From Dehalococcoidia bacterium (GTDB taxonomy: Bacteria; Chloroflexota; Dehalococcoidia; Lucifugimonadales; SHYT01): a DNA stretch of 64,000 nt. Location: positions 124,001 through 188,000 of the forward strand of contig SHXZ01000002.1 in assembly GCA_009693045.1 (NCBI GenBank), written 5' to 3'. The translations under genes were made by a program, and so were the position numbers. Shown here in pieces: positions 51,294-59,908 of this stretch (positions are counted from its first letter, which is position 1; every line of letters starts with the position of its first letter). The notes under the pieces were generated by a model. The model did not search any database. It saw only the letters and a list, made by a program, of their open reading frames with translations, and was not told the DNA's origin.

Positions 51294-52120
51294 CTACCGT
51301 AGCAGTCTACGGCGCAGGAGCACGTAGGCAAGCAAACTGAGTCCTACCGCGTACGCCGCCAGCGCAGCCGCGGCAGCGCCCTGGAGCGGCCCGAACTCGC
51401 CCAGGTTGAAGCCTCGCATGAGGTAGACGCCCTGGGTGAGCGGCAGCGCCTACACGAATTGCTCCAAGCCGTTCGGAAGTGTTTCAACGGGAAAGAACAC
51501 GCCGCAGAAAAAGGACATGGGGACGCCGATGAGGTTGAACACCAGGTTGATGCTGTTGATGGAAGGCGCCAGCGCGGCGCAACAGAGCCCCAGGGAGGCG
51601 AAGGTCGGCCCGAGAAGGAGGCCGGTGGGGACGATCAGGAACGCCCAGGGGGAGGCCACGAGGCCGAAGGGCGTGATCAGCAGCAGCACCGCTGCCGAGA
51701 CGACGGCCCCGCGAGTGGCGTTCCAGACCACCTCGCCCATGACCAGGTCCTGAAGCTCCATGGGCGTCTCCAGCATGTGCCGGATGACCCTGCGGGTGGA
51801 CATGAGCAGGTAGAAGCCGTACGTGGAGTCCATAAGGGAGTGGAACATAGCGTAGCTGGCCGCCAGCCCGGGGGGGCGATGAACTGGGCGTAGCTCTGGC
51901 CTTGTCCTACCTGGCCTACCAGCTGCCCCAACCCGAACCCGATGGCGCCGAGCATGGTGAGCGGTTCTATGAGCATGCCGCCCATCTCAATGAGCGCGTT
52001 GCGGCGAAAGACCGTGAAGCCGCGCAGCCACACAGCCCACGCCAGGAGCGGGTCGGGCGCGAGGCCGCGGGTGGCCCGGCTGGCGGGCGAAGGCGGGGCG
52101 GAGACCGTGGTCTGGTTCAT
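51294..52120 (-). pseudogene. ABC-2 type permease, disrupted
   Basis: The intact parts read as a NodJ/DrrB-like exporter permease (ENALIEMGG-like start, VVWNATRGAVVSAAVLLLI, FFCGVFFPVETLPNGLEQF). Two lesions: a run of seven C on the coding strand (51870-51876) is one base short, shifting frame after SYAQFIAPPG, and TAG at 51450-51452 replaces the expected Tyr before ALPLTQGVYLMRG. Similarity continues past both, to a stop at 51294. Its ATG overlaps the stop of the ATPase gene. Confidence 0.8.
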
Positions 52121-53048
52121 TCGTCTGCCTCCTCGGCCAGCGCCCGGCTCGTGAGGCGCAGAAAGACGTCCTCTAGTGTGGCGTCCCTATGCACGACCGA
52201 CGCTCCGTCGTCGGAGAAGGCGCTCGCGAGCGTGGCGCCGTCGCGGGATGGGACGAGCAGCGCGCTGCCGGACTCGTAGAACGGCAAGGATTCGCGGGTC
52301 AGGCGGTCCAGCAGCGCCTGACGCCGAGCCGATTGGACGCGGATCTCAAGCACGGGCCCAGCCGCGTGCCGCTGGATAAGCGCCTCGGGCGCGCCTTAGG
52401 CGAGGATACGTCCCTGGTCGAGGATGAGCAACCGGTTGCAGAGCACGGCTGCCTCCTCTATGTTATTCGTTGTGAGCAGTACGGTGGTCCCGCCGTCCTT
52501 CACGGTATGGAACAGGTCCCAGATGCGGTGGCGGTTGTGTGGGTCTAGGCCAAGCGTGGGATCGTCCACCACGAGCACTTTGGACTGCGTTATCAAGGCG
52601 CGCGCGATGGTGAGCCTGCGCTTCATGCCGCCGGAGAGCGTGTCAACCTCGCTGCGGCGTCGGTCGGCGAGACGGGACTGCTGTAACGCTTCCTCCGTCA
52701 GCACGCGGGCCTGCGGCGTGGTCAGCCCGTAGTAATGGGCGTGCGCCACGAGGTTCTGTTCAACGGTGAGATCACTGTCCAGGTCGTTCTCTTGTGGGAC
52801 GACGCCTAGGATGGACTTGACCTGGCGGGGCCACCGGGCCACGTCCTTGCCGTCCACCAGCAGGTCGCCTCGGTGTGGGGGAGGTAGGTGCACACCATGC
52901 TGATGGTAGTGGTCTTTCCGGCGCCGTTGGGGCCAAGCAGGCCGAAGCACTCGCCGGGGTGGACCTCGAAGCTCACGCCGTCGACGGCGGTGAGGGCGCG
53001 GTACCGCTTGACTAGGTTGCGCGCGACGATGATGGGTGGCAAGGGCAA
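52117..53048 (-). pseudogene. ABC exporter ATPase (NodI/DrrA-like), disrupted
   Basis: Walker [14 protein letters not shown], signature LSGGMKRRLTIARAL and Walker B VLVVDDPTLGLDP, with Asp where the catalytic Glu of DEPT is expected. One base is missing near 52870 (HTE / [10 protein letters not shown] junction), and TAA at 52396-52398 interrupts GRILA / GAPEALIQRH. The C-terminal domain continues to 52117. With the permease it forms a decayed export operon. Homopolymer sequencing error could explain the frameshifts but not the stops. Confidence 0.8.
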
Positions 53049-53220
53049 ATCCTTCTGGTGGGTATGGTATCACGCGAGCGCGGCGCTCAGGCTGTACGGC
53101 GGATGGCCTTCGGCGATGCCGGCGCCACTGTCCGCCCTCGCAGGCGGCTAACCTTGGCGATGCGTGACACCGCGCCTATAATGCCGTCAAGGCTGGCTAT
53201 TGCTGTTGAGGACGTAGGCT

Positions 53221-54324
53221 ATGGCGCAACTGCCCACTGGCAAAAACAATCGCTATCGTGAATACCTCCAGTCTGAGCTGGAGGGCGCGGGCCTGTTTAA
53301 CACGCTGGCTGAGGCGGAGAAGGACCCGCAGCGCAGTCAGCTGTTCCGCGACCTGGCGCAGAACGAGATTAAACACGCCGCCCACTGGGCCGAACGGATC
53401 GGGGCGCCCGCCAAGGACTCGCTGCAGCCCGTTGTGACCTTCCGCACCAAGGTGCTGGGGTGGCTGGCGCGGCGGTTTGGGCTTCGTGCCGTCGCGCCGT
53501 TCCTTCTGCAAGAAGAGGTCCGTGAGTTTGACAAGTACCACGGCGAGGGCGACGCCAGCACGCTGGCCCGCGAGGAGCGCAACGCGGTGCGCCTCTTCAG
53601 CCTGGTTGACGAAGGCCCATTGCACCACCGCCGCGAGCGCTGGCACCGGACCGGCGGCGGTGGTAGCCTCCGTGCCGCCGTGCTGGGCGTGAACGACGGG
53701 CTGGTCTCCAACTTCAGCCTCACCATGGGAGTCGCGGCAGGCACACAGAATCCTCAGATTGTGCTCCTCGCCGGGGTTGCGGCGTTGTTGGCCGGGAGCT
53801 TCTCCATGGCGGCGGGTGAATACGTTTCCATGAGCGCGCAACGGGAGCTGTACGAGCACCAGATCAGGCTGGAGCGCACGGAGTTGGAGGAGATGCCCGA
53901 GGAGGAGGAGGAGGAGCTGGTCCTGATCTACCGCGCCAAGGGCCTCTCTGAGCTGGACGCCCAGCGAGTGGCTCACCAGCTTATGAGCGACCCTGAAATG
54001 GCGCTGCGCACCAAGGCGTTTGAGGAGATGGGGCTTTCGGATGAGGCGCTGGGCTCGCCGTGGGGGGCCACGGTCAGCTCGTTCCTGGCGTTCGCCATTG
54101 GGGCCGTGGTGCCGCTGTTCCCGTACCTCGTTGGCGCGGGCGGCATCGCTTTCAGCCTGAGCGCCGGACTGAGCGCGCTGGCCCTGGTGACGGTTGGCGC
54201 CGCGCTGGCGCTGCTCTCGGGCCGGAGCGCACTCCGGAGCGCGCTCCGGATGCTGCTGGTCGGCGGCGCCGCGGCGGCGATCACCTACGGGGTGGGTCGG
54301 TTGCTGGGCGTGGCGGTGAGTTAG
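53221..54324 (+). CDS. Ferritin-like/VIT1-CCC1 fusion iron-manganese transporter
   Basis: 367 residues. Residues 1-95 form a rubrerythrin-like helical domain (NRYREYLQSELEGAGLFNTL, LAQNEIKHAAHWAERIG, LLQEEVREFDKYH) with Glu/His metal ligands. From about 150 a VIT1/CCC1 membrane domain follows (RAAVLGVNDGLVSNFSLTMG, SFSMAAGEYVSMSAQRELYE) with an acidic loop EEMPEEEEEELV and further helices. Known as the Fer-VIT (MbfA-like) type, which exports or stores Fe/Mn. Single gene. Confidence 0.9.
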   Translation: MAQLPTGKNNRYREYLQSELEGAGLFNTLAEAEKDPQRSQLFRDLAQNEIKHAAHWAERIGAPAKDSLQPVVTFRTKVLGWLARRFGLRAVAPFLLQEEVREFDKYHGEGDASTLAREERNAVRLFSLVDEGPLHHRRERWHRTGGGGSLRAAVLGVNDGLVSNFSLTMGVAAGTQNPQIVLLAGVAALLAGSFSMAAGEYVSMSAQRELYEHQIRLERTELEEMPEEEEEELVLIYRAKGLSELDAQRVAHQLMSDPEMALRTKAFEEMGLSDEALGSPWGATVSSFLAFAIGAVVPLFPYLVGAGGIAFSLSAGLSALALVTVGAALALLSGRSALRSALRMLLVGGAAAAITYGVGRLLGVAVS

Positions 54325-54613
54325 GAAGGGTTTAGCACTTTACTCCACGCCGAGGGCGTGGTACCGGTGCTCGCGACGAGGCGCGAGAGGCACGCGGGCG
54401 GGCGAGGAGACCTCGCCCCTACGCGGCGACGCAAGGCGTATCGAATGGCGCACGCGGCCCCGTTCCCCGCCCACCTAACCCTCTCGCCCCCCTTCCCTAA
54501 ATGGGAAGGGGGAAGAACGCGCCCAGCCTCGCGGAGGGCACGAGAAGGCTTTTGGCGGTTGCGACTAGGAGACACGTTTAGCACATCTTCAGGACTGCGG
54601 AAGGGAGAACGTT
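54325..54613. other. Non-coding gap with two repeat families
   Basis: 289 bp. Contains GGGCGAGG-aga-CCTCGCCC (54400-54418) and a CCTAACCCTCTCGCCCCCCT / GGGAAGGGGG hairpin (54472-54513). No gene. Confidence 0.6.
54400..54418. repeat. GGGCGAGG-aga-CCTCGCCC palindrome
   Basis: 8-bp arms; context CCCCTACGCGG as at 29429-29456 (CCCCTACGTGG). Confidence 0.75.
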
Positions 54614-55255
54614 ATGCCCGTCCACTACCAGAACCAGCGGATGCGCGTGCACAAGGTGGTCGCGAGCAGGTTCAACAACAACGCGTACGTGCTCGTGTGC
54701 CTTGCGACGGGCGAGAGCGTGGTGATTGACGCACCGGAGGAGCAGGCGAAGGTACTGGAGGAGACCAAGGGCACGAGGGTGCGGGCGATCCTCATCACGC
54801 ACCGGCACAGCGACCACACGGGCGGCTACGCGCAGCTCAAGGAGGCGCTCAACGCGGCGGGGGCCATTGGCGCGGACGACGCCGAGGCGCTGCCCGGCCA
54901 GCCGGACTTTTTGCTCACCGACGGCGACATCATCCCCGTGGGCCATCTGGCGCTGCGGGCTATCCACACGCCCGGCCACACTCCCGGCGCCACCTGCCTG
55001 CTGGTGGAAGATGTGTTGTTCTCCGGTGACACGCTGTTTCCCGGCGGACCGGGCAACACGCGGACGCCGGAGGCGCTGCGCCAGAGCATCCAGAGCATCA
55101 CGGCCAAGCTGCACACGCTGCCGGACGGGACGAAGGTGCTGCCGGGACACGGGGCGGACACGACCATCGGCGAGTCCAAGCGGGAGTACGCGGTGTTCGC
55201 GGGCAAGCCGCACGCGGCGGACCTGTGCGGCGACGTGGACTGGCTGAAGAGCTGA
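54614..55255 (+). CDS. MBL-fold hydrolase, glyoxalase-II-like
   Basis: 213 residues. Zinc motif ITHRHSDHTGGY, then HTPGHTPGATCLLV, LFSGDTLFPGGPG and KVLPGHGADTTIGESK. The order and length resemble the small glyoxalase-II-like family. N-terminus HYQNQRMRVHKVVASRFNNN. GAAGGGAGAACGTT precedes the ATG. Substrate (thioester or other) is unproven. Confidence 0.88.
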   Translation: MPVHYQNQRMRVHKVVASRFNNNAYVLVCLATGESVVIDAPEEQAKVLEETKGTRVRAILITHRHSDHTGGYAQLKEALNAAGAIGADDAEALPGQPDFLLTDGDIIPVGHLALRAIHTPGHTPGATCLLVEDVLFSGDTLFPGGPGNTRTPEALRQSIQSITAKLHTLPDGTKVLPGHGADTTIGESKREYAVFAGKPHAADLCGDVDWLKS

Positions 55256-55357
55256 GGGTTGGGGGAAGTGGCTCAGAATGGGTGAGACCAGGCGAGTTGG
55301 TTCCCTTGACGCCTTGGCGCCACAAAGAAGACCTCACGCAGGGGGAAAGTCGTAGTC

Positions 55358-55999
55358 ATGGCTTGGACAAGGCTTGCTTTTGTGGCTTCGGCTGTTGGCG
55401 CGATGGTGGCGTTAGTATCTTGCACGTCTGGACAGATGTCCGCGCCTGACTTCAACGACTTCATGTTGAGGGCGCGTGCCCTGTCTTATGACGACTACCA
55501 GGTGGCGCTCCATCTTCTCAGTGTCCTTGGCACGGGCAATATCAGCACCAGCCTAGTGGTGACGTGGCGGGGTGCGACGGAGGGCCACTTCCGCGGGTTT
55601 GCCGGTGTTTACATAGCGAAGGAGTGTCTTGCTGGGCGCCTGCCGAGTGGCGAAGGATTCATCGCTTTCGTGGTAGCACAAGGGGGACCTGTCCCAAGCG
55701 GGGTGCTCTTGCCGCTGGCCAGCAGGACCATAGGGGATGTCTTCGACCGAGAGAAGTTTCCTGAGTCTAAAAACGGGTGCCTGCGAGTGTATTTCGCGCC
55801 CGTAGATGGTACAGAGGCCAGACTAGCCATTGATCTGATTACCGCAGTTGGCATTAGCAATGTAAACCCCAGTTTGCGCGATCTTTACTTGCGTGTGCAA
55901 GAGCAGCAAGCCTTTGCCTGGTTCAGGCCCGAAGTGAAGTCGAAAGGCAACCTGCTGAGGTTCCTGTGCGAGGGGACCTCCTGCTTGGTTGCGCCATGA
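55358..55999 (+). CDS. Hypothetical lipoprotein
   Basis: 213 residues. Signal peptide with lipobox (VGAMVALVSC, Cys about 22). The remainder (SAPDFNDFMLRARALSYDDY, YIAKECLAGRLPSGEGFIAF, FDREKFPESKNGCLRVYFAP) is not from a family I recognise. Less GC-rich than neighbours. Single gene with a GGGGGAAAGTCG upstream region. Confidence 0.65.
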   Translation: MAWTRLAFVASAVGAMVALVSCTSGQMSAPDFNDFMLRARALSYDDYQVALHLLSVLGTGNISTSLVVTWRGATEGHFRGFAGVYIAKECLAGRLPSGEGFIAFVVAQGGPVPSGVLLPLASRTIGDVFDREKFPESKNGCLRVYFAPVDGTEARLAIDLITAVGISNVNPSLRDLYLRVQEQQAFAWFRPEVKSKGNLLRFLCEGTSCLVAP

Positions 56000-56308
56000 G
56001 GGGCCACGGGCGCCTGTGCGCCCAGCATTTCCCGTAGCCTCATCATGGCCTACGACAGGGTTGCGAAAAATCTTGAGTTTATAACGCGCTGCTTATGCTG
56101 CTGCCACCAGGCCAACGGCGGGCTTGGCTGGCGTTGATCTGCGGGGGCGAGGCCCATAAGGACTACGCCTAGGCCTCCGTACTCTCGCCAAACCGGAGAG
56201 GACTGGATTGCCTTTCAATCCTCTGGTGCTCTCCACTCGGGGCCAGTGATAGCAGATTTCTAGGGCACTATCGCGTCGGGAGATGGACACGGTGGGATGC
56301 ATGAAAAG
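56000..56308. other. Non-coding gap
   Basis: 309 bp between the lipoprotein gene and tRNA-Lys. No gene or repeat recognised; a loose TTGCGA/TATAAC pair near 56061-56085 has too short a spacer for a promoter. Confidence 0.55.
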
Positions 56309-56381
56309 TGGGCCGTGAGGGATTTGAACCCCCGACCGTTGGCTTAAAAGGCCACTGCTCTGCCAACTGAGCTAACGGCCC
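56309..56381 (-). tRNA. tRNA-Lys (anticodon TTT)
   Basis: 73 nt without encoded CCA. On the minus strand: acceptor GGGCCGT / ACGGCCC, D arm TAGCTCAGTTGGCAGAGCA, anticodon loop CTTTTAA with TTT, T arm GGGGGTTCAAATCCCTC. Cloverleaf complete. Confidence 0.96.
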
Positions 56382-56451
56382 CTACGTCATTATTCTAACA
56401 GCGTGCGATGAAAGTCGGAAGCCCGCGCGGTGTTGGAGCAGGGTCTTTTCA

Positions 56452-56580
56452 TTGTCATTCCGAGCCCGTTCGCTCCGCTCAGGGTAAACTCCGCGAGGAA
56501 TCTCCGCAGCTCTGTGGGCGGTAACCTAAGGAGCGGAGATTCCTCGGTCGTCCTTCAACTGAAGGACGACCGAGGAATGG
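56452..56580. repeat. Composite palindrome, CATTCTGAG/GAATCTCC family
   Basis: GCGAGGAATCTCCGCAG ... GGAGATTCCTCGGTCG inverted pair, with CCGTTCGCTCCGCTCAGG at the left. It ends in a perfect 19-bp hairpin (56539-56557 with 56560-56578, ATTCCTCGGTCGTCCTTCA arm). Related to 62411-62510. Confidence 0.8.
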
Positions 56581-56695
56581 CAACGGTTGTTTCTGACCAG
56601 AAGCTGGCGAAAACGAAAAGGCCCTGTGGTCATGGCGCTTTGCCCATACGATTCCAGAAAAAAATGTATAATCGGTTCCAACAATTGAAAGCTGT

Positions 56696-57961
56696 ATGAG
56701 TACCACTTCGATACACTCAACCTCAACGCGGCGCCCTGTGGAGGTACCACGGGGCGCGTTTCTCGTTCTGCTGGGAGCCACGTTCGTGTCGCTCTTCGGC
56801 GTCGGCATCATCGTGCCGATCCTGCCGGTGTACGCGACGGATCTCGGTGCGTCCGGCTTTCTCCTCGGTCTCATGACCGCCAGCTTCTCGCTGGCCAGCG
56901 CGGTCGTCCAGCCGTTCGTCGGCGCCGCTTCCGACCGGCGAGGCCGCAAGCCCTTCATCGTCGTCGGCCTGGCCATGTACGGGCTCGCCGGGGTGGCTTA
57001 CGCCTTTGCGCCGTCCATCTGGGCGCTGATGGCCGTGCGCGCGTTCCAGGGCATGGGCGCGGCGATGATTTTCCCCATCGCGATGGCGTACATCGGCGAC
57101 CGGACGCCTCCGCACAAAGAAGGATTCAACATGGGCCTATACAACGTCGCGGTTTACACGGGGATCGGCGCGGGCCCCATCATCGGCGGCGTGTTCAAGG
57201 ACACGTTGGGCATGGTAGCCGGTTTCTACGCGATGGCCGCGGCGAGCTTTCTGGCGATGGCGTTTGTCATCTTCATGCTCCACGAGGACAGGGACGCGGT
57301 GGAGCATGAGGAGCGGGAGCCGATGTGGGACAGCTTTAAGAGCATGATGCGGAGCCGCCGGATTAAGGCGGTCTATGGGCTCCGTCTGGCGTTTCAGTTC
57401 GTGATGATCCCAACGTGGGTGTTCCTGCCGCTGATGATGATCCAGAGGATGGACGCGACGGGCGTGCAAATCGGCATCATCATAACCATCCGCACGCTGG
57501 TCTCGGCGGTGTTCCAGCCCGGCTTCGGCTGGCTGGGCGACCGGCAGAGCAAGGCCGGGATGGCGCTTGTGGCTTCCACGGTGCTGGTCGGCATTGTGGT
57601 CGCCATCGGGCTTTCCACGGAGTTCTGGCACCTCATCGTGCTGTTCGCCGCGCTTGGCATCGCCGAGGCCGTGGTGCTGCCGACGTTGTCAGGGATTATT
57701 GTTGAGGAGGGCCGCTCGCATGGAATGGGCTACACGCTGAGCGTCTTCACCATGGTGATGAACCTCGGCATTTTTGCCGGCTCCATGACGGCCGGGCTGA
57801 TGGTGGACTCGTTCGGCATGACGGCGATGTTCCTGAGCGTGGCGGTGGTCCTGGCCTTCGCGACGGTCGGGTCCGGCCTGGCGTTTCGCAAAACCGCTCC
57901 GTCCACCACGGTCCTAGCGCAGCCACTTGGGCAGACCGCGCTTTCCAGACGGGCGCACTAA
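56696..57961 (+). CDS. MFS transporter (drug-efflux type)
   Basis: 421 residues, 12 helices. MFS loop QPFVGAASDRRGRKPFIVVG after helix 2 and GFGWLGDRQSKAGMAL in the second half. The N-terminus has about 20 polar residues before helix 1 (FLVLLGATFVSLFGVGIIVP). TATAAT occurs at 56667-56672 without a good -35. The ribosome site is weak. Substrate unknown. Confidence 0.9.
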   Translation: MSTTSIHSTSTRRPVEVPRGAFLVLLGATFVSLFGVGIIVPILPVYATDLGASGFLLGLMTASFSLASAVVQPFVGAASDRRGRKPFIVVGLAMYGLAGVAYAFAPSIWALMAVRAFQGMGAAMIFPIAMAYIGDRTPPHKEGFNMGLYNVAVYTGIGAGPIIGGVFKDTLGMVAGFYAMAAASFLAMAFVIFMLHEDRDAVEHEEREPMWDSFKSMMRSRRIKAVYGLRLAFQFVMIPTWVFLPLMMIQRMDATGVQIGIIITIRTLVSAVFQPGFGWLGDRQSKAGMALVASTVLVGIVVAIGLSTEFWHLIVLFAALGIAEAVVLPTLSGIIVEEGRSHGMGYTLSVFTMVMNLGIFAGSMTAGLMVDSFGMTAMFLSVAVVLAFATVGSGLAFRKTAPSTTVLAQPLGQTALSRRAH

Positions 57962-58083
57962 GCGAGCGCTTTTCTCAGCGCCTCACCGGCCTCTTTCACT
58001 ACGCTCATCCCAGTATCCACGCCTGGTATGCCGAAGAAGCCGTCCTCCTGCGGGTCACGGACTCTTGACTGCCCCTTCCCCAT
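57958..58083 (-). CDS. Possible small ORF or gene remnant
   Basis: 41 codons on the minus strand, ATG 58083, stop overlapping the MFS stop: MGKGQSRVRD, then EDGFFGIPGVDTGMSVVKEA and GEALRKALA. The second half looks like a genuine protein C-terminus (amphipathic helix, Gly/Pro turn). The upstream frame stays open for some codons without family similarity. Could be a 3' remnant of a lost gene; weak evidence. Confidence 0.3.
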   Translation of the reverse strand: MGKGQSRVRDPQEDGFFGIPGVDTGMSVVKEAGEALRKALA

Positions 58084-58194
58084 CGCGTGGCTCCGGGGCC
58101 TTGGCTCAGATTGACAATGTAAGCGCCCTCCTGGCTTCGTCCCCAGTGGGTTAGACTACTCTTGGGGGCGGAGCCGTTAGTTCTGAGGTGGCGT

Positions 58195-59532
58195 GTGCGA
58201 TTCCTGCGAAGAGTCCTGGCCGTCGTCTTTCTGGTCCTGGGCGCTGCGCCACTGTGGAGCGGCGTTGTGCTCGCGCAGTCGGCGTCGCAGCGGGACGCGT
58301 ACGTCGTGCGGCTGGAGGGCATGGTCACGCCGGTGACGGCCCGCCACGTGGTGCGCCACCTCCACACCGCCGAGGAGCGCGGCGCCGAGGTGTTCATCCT
58401 CACCATGGACACGCCCGGCGGGCTGGACACCTCCATGCGGGACATCGTGCAGGGGTTGCTGAACGCCAAGATGCCGACGGTGGTCTTCGTCTCGCCGAAG
58501 GGGGCGCGCGCGGCCTCGGCGGGGGCGTTCATCACGGTGGCGGCGCACGTCGCGGCCATGGCCCCTGGGACGAACATCGGCGCGGCGACGCCCGTGGCGC
58601 TGGGCGCGGAGCTGCCGACGACGCTGGAGCGCAAGGCCACGAACGACGCGGCGGCGTACATCCGCGAGATCGCACTGCTTCGGGCGCGCAACGCGGACTG
58701 GCTGGAGAGCACGGTGCGCTTGGCGGCGTCGGCCCCTGCCACCGAGGCGCTGAAGATGCGCGTCATTGACCTGATCGCCGAGGACCTGCCTGACCTGTTG
58801 CAGAAGCTGAACGGGAAGTCCGTGACGGTTGACGGGGCAGCGCGCAGTCTCCACACCGCGGACGCCAGGGTCATCAGCCGCGGCATGACTTTGCTGGAGC
58901 GCCTCCTCAGCTTCGTGGCGGATCCAACGATCGCGACGCTGTTCATCTCGCTGGGGAGCCTGGCGATCATTGCTGAGTTCTTCCACCCCAGCCTGGTCAT
59001 TGGGCTGACGGGCGGCATCCTGCTGGCCCTGGGGCTGGTTGGTGTCGGCAACCTTCCGGTGAACTGGGTGGGCGTGGCGCTGATCCTGGTGGGCGCGGTG
59101 CTGCTGCTCCTGGAGCTGCTGACGGCGGGATGGGGGGTGTTTGGCTTTGGCTCGCTGGCCTGCTTCGTGGTGGGCATGGTGCTGCTGTTCTCCACGTACC
59201 AGCCGTCGTTGCCCGGCGCGCCGGACTTCCGCGCCAGCCCGTGGGCCATCACGGGGGTGTCGGTCTTCATCGCGCTGACGATCTTCTTTCTGGTGGTTGT
59301 GGTCTTGCGCTCAAGCAAGATCGTGCAGCTTCCGAGCGAGTCGGCGAAGCTGGTGGGCCAGACGGGCATGGTGACGTCGGACCTGACGCCGCGCGGCACG
59401 GTGCAGCTGGGCGGCGAGTTGTGGACGGCGGAAGCGGAAGGCGACGTGAGCATCATTGCCGGAGAGCGCGTGGAGGCGGTGGGTGTGGAGGGGTTGGTGC
59501 TCCGCGTGCGGAAGGTAGCGCCCAAGGGGTAA
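58195..59532 (+). CDS. NfeD-family membrane serine protease (ClpP-class/NfeD fusion)
   Basis: 445 residues. Signal/anchor (VLAVVFLVLGAAPLWSGVVL), a ClpP-like protease domain with TMDTPGGLDTSMRD and the nucleophile region RAASAGAFITVAAHVAAM. The putative Lys follows in ERKATNDAAAYI. Then come four to five helices and a C-terminal OB-fold NfeD domain (LVGQTGMVTSDLTPRGTVQL). Acts in membrane protein quality control, often with stomatin; no stomatin gene is adjacent. GTG 58195 with GAGGTGG upstream. Confidence 0.9.
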   Translation: MRFLRRVLAVVFLVLGAAPLWSGVVLAQSASQRDAYVVRLEGMVTPVTARHVVRHLHTAEERGAEVFILTMDTPGGLDTSMRDIVQGLLNAKMPTVVFVSPKGARAASAGAFITVAAHVAAMAPGTNIGAATPVALGAELPTTLERKATNDAAAYIREIALLRARNADWLESTVRLAASAPATEALKMRVIDLIAEDLPDLLQKLNGKSVTVDGAARSLHTADARVISRGMTLLERLLSFVADPTIATLFISLGSLAIIAEFFHPSLVIGLTGGILLALGLVGVGNLPVNWVGVALILVGAVLLLLELLTAGWGVFGFGSLACFVVGMVLLFSTYQPSLPGAPDFRASPWAITGVSVFIALTIFFLVVVVLRSSKIVQLPSESAKLVGQTGMVTSDLTPRGTVQLGGELWTAEAEGDVSIIAGERVEAVGVEGLVLRVRKVAPKG

Positions 59533-59590
59533 CGCTGGGAGTCCCTTTTTCTCAAGAAAGGGACTCCCAGCCCCTCGCCAAAGAACGTTC
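59533..59590. repeat. GGGAACCC-family palindrome (copy 5)
   Basis: CTGGGAGTCCCTTTTTCT-ca-AGAAAGGGACTCCCAG core hairpin, then the outer CCCCTCGCCAAAGAACGTTC arm. Confidence 0.8.
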
Positions 59591-59594
59591 GCCG

Positions 59595-59639
59595 AACGGA
59601 AGGAGCCAGGGGCGTCAAAGGCCCCTGGCTCCTTCCGTT
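59595..59639. terminator. Perfect 19-bp hairpin after nfeD
   Basis: Arms AACGGAAGGAGCCAGGGGC and its exact complement with a 7-nt loop GTCAAAG. Only a TGTG follows, so termination strength is uncertain. Confidence 0.5.
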
Positions 59640-59644
59640 GTGTG

Positions 59645-59712
59645 ACAGTTTTCTGGGAAGGGTTTGGGGAACCCCTCTTTGCAAAAGAGGGTTCCCCAAC
59701 GCTGCTCCATAG
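59645..59712. repeat. GGGAACCC-family palindrome (copy 6)
   Basis: GGGGAACCCCTCTTTGC-AAAAGAGGGTTCCCC core, outer arms CAGTTTTCTGGGAAGGG and GCTGCTCCATAGG. Joined to the broken end of a hydantoinase-B remnant. Confidence 0.8.
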
Positions 59713-59908
59713 GTTTCCCCCAGCCGCCGCCCCCTGGCGTGGCGATGCGGAGCACGCCGCCCGGCTCGGTGCGCAGGGTCACTTTCGGCGGCAGCGGAAC
59801 CTCCTCCGTGGCGCCGGGCGCGCCGCCGTCCAGGCCGTACGGGGCGTGGCGACGTCGGTCGGTCAGGACGGTGACCACGGCAAGCGAGAAGATTACGTTC
59901 TATCTATG
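59710..59908 (-). pseudogene. 3' remnant of hydantoinase B (HyuB)
   Basis: About 65 codons: VVTVLTDRRRHAPYGLDGGA, PPKVTLRTEPGGVLRIATPG and GGGWGKP. This is the conserved C-terminal end of N-methylhydantoinase B. An in-frame TAG lies just upstream near 59911, and the frame runs downstream into a palindromic repeat, so both ends are lost. It overlaps the alpha/beta hydrolase stop by a few bases. Confidence 0.65.

Noticed and set aside
51450-52398. Selenocysteine recoding of the broken ABC transporter genes
   Set aside because: The interrupting stops are TAG and TAA, and two frameshifts are also present.
56061-56085. Promoter TTGCGA/TATAAC
   Set aside because: Spacer of 13 bp is too short.
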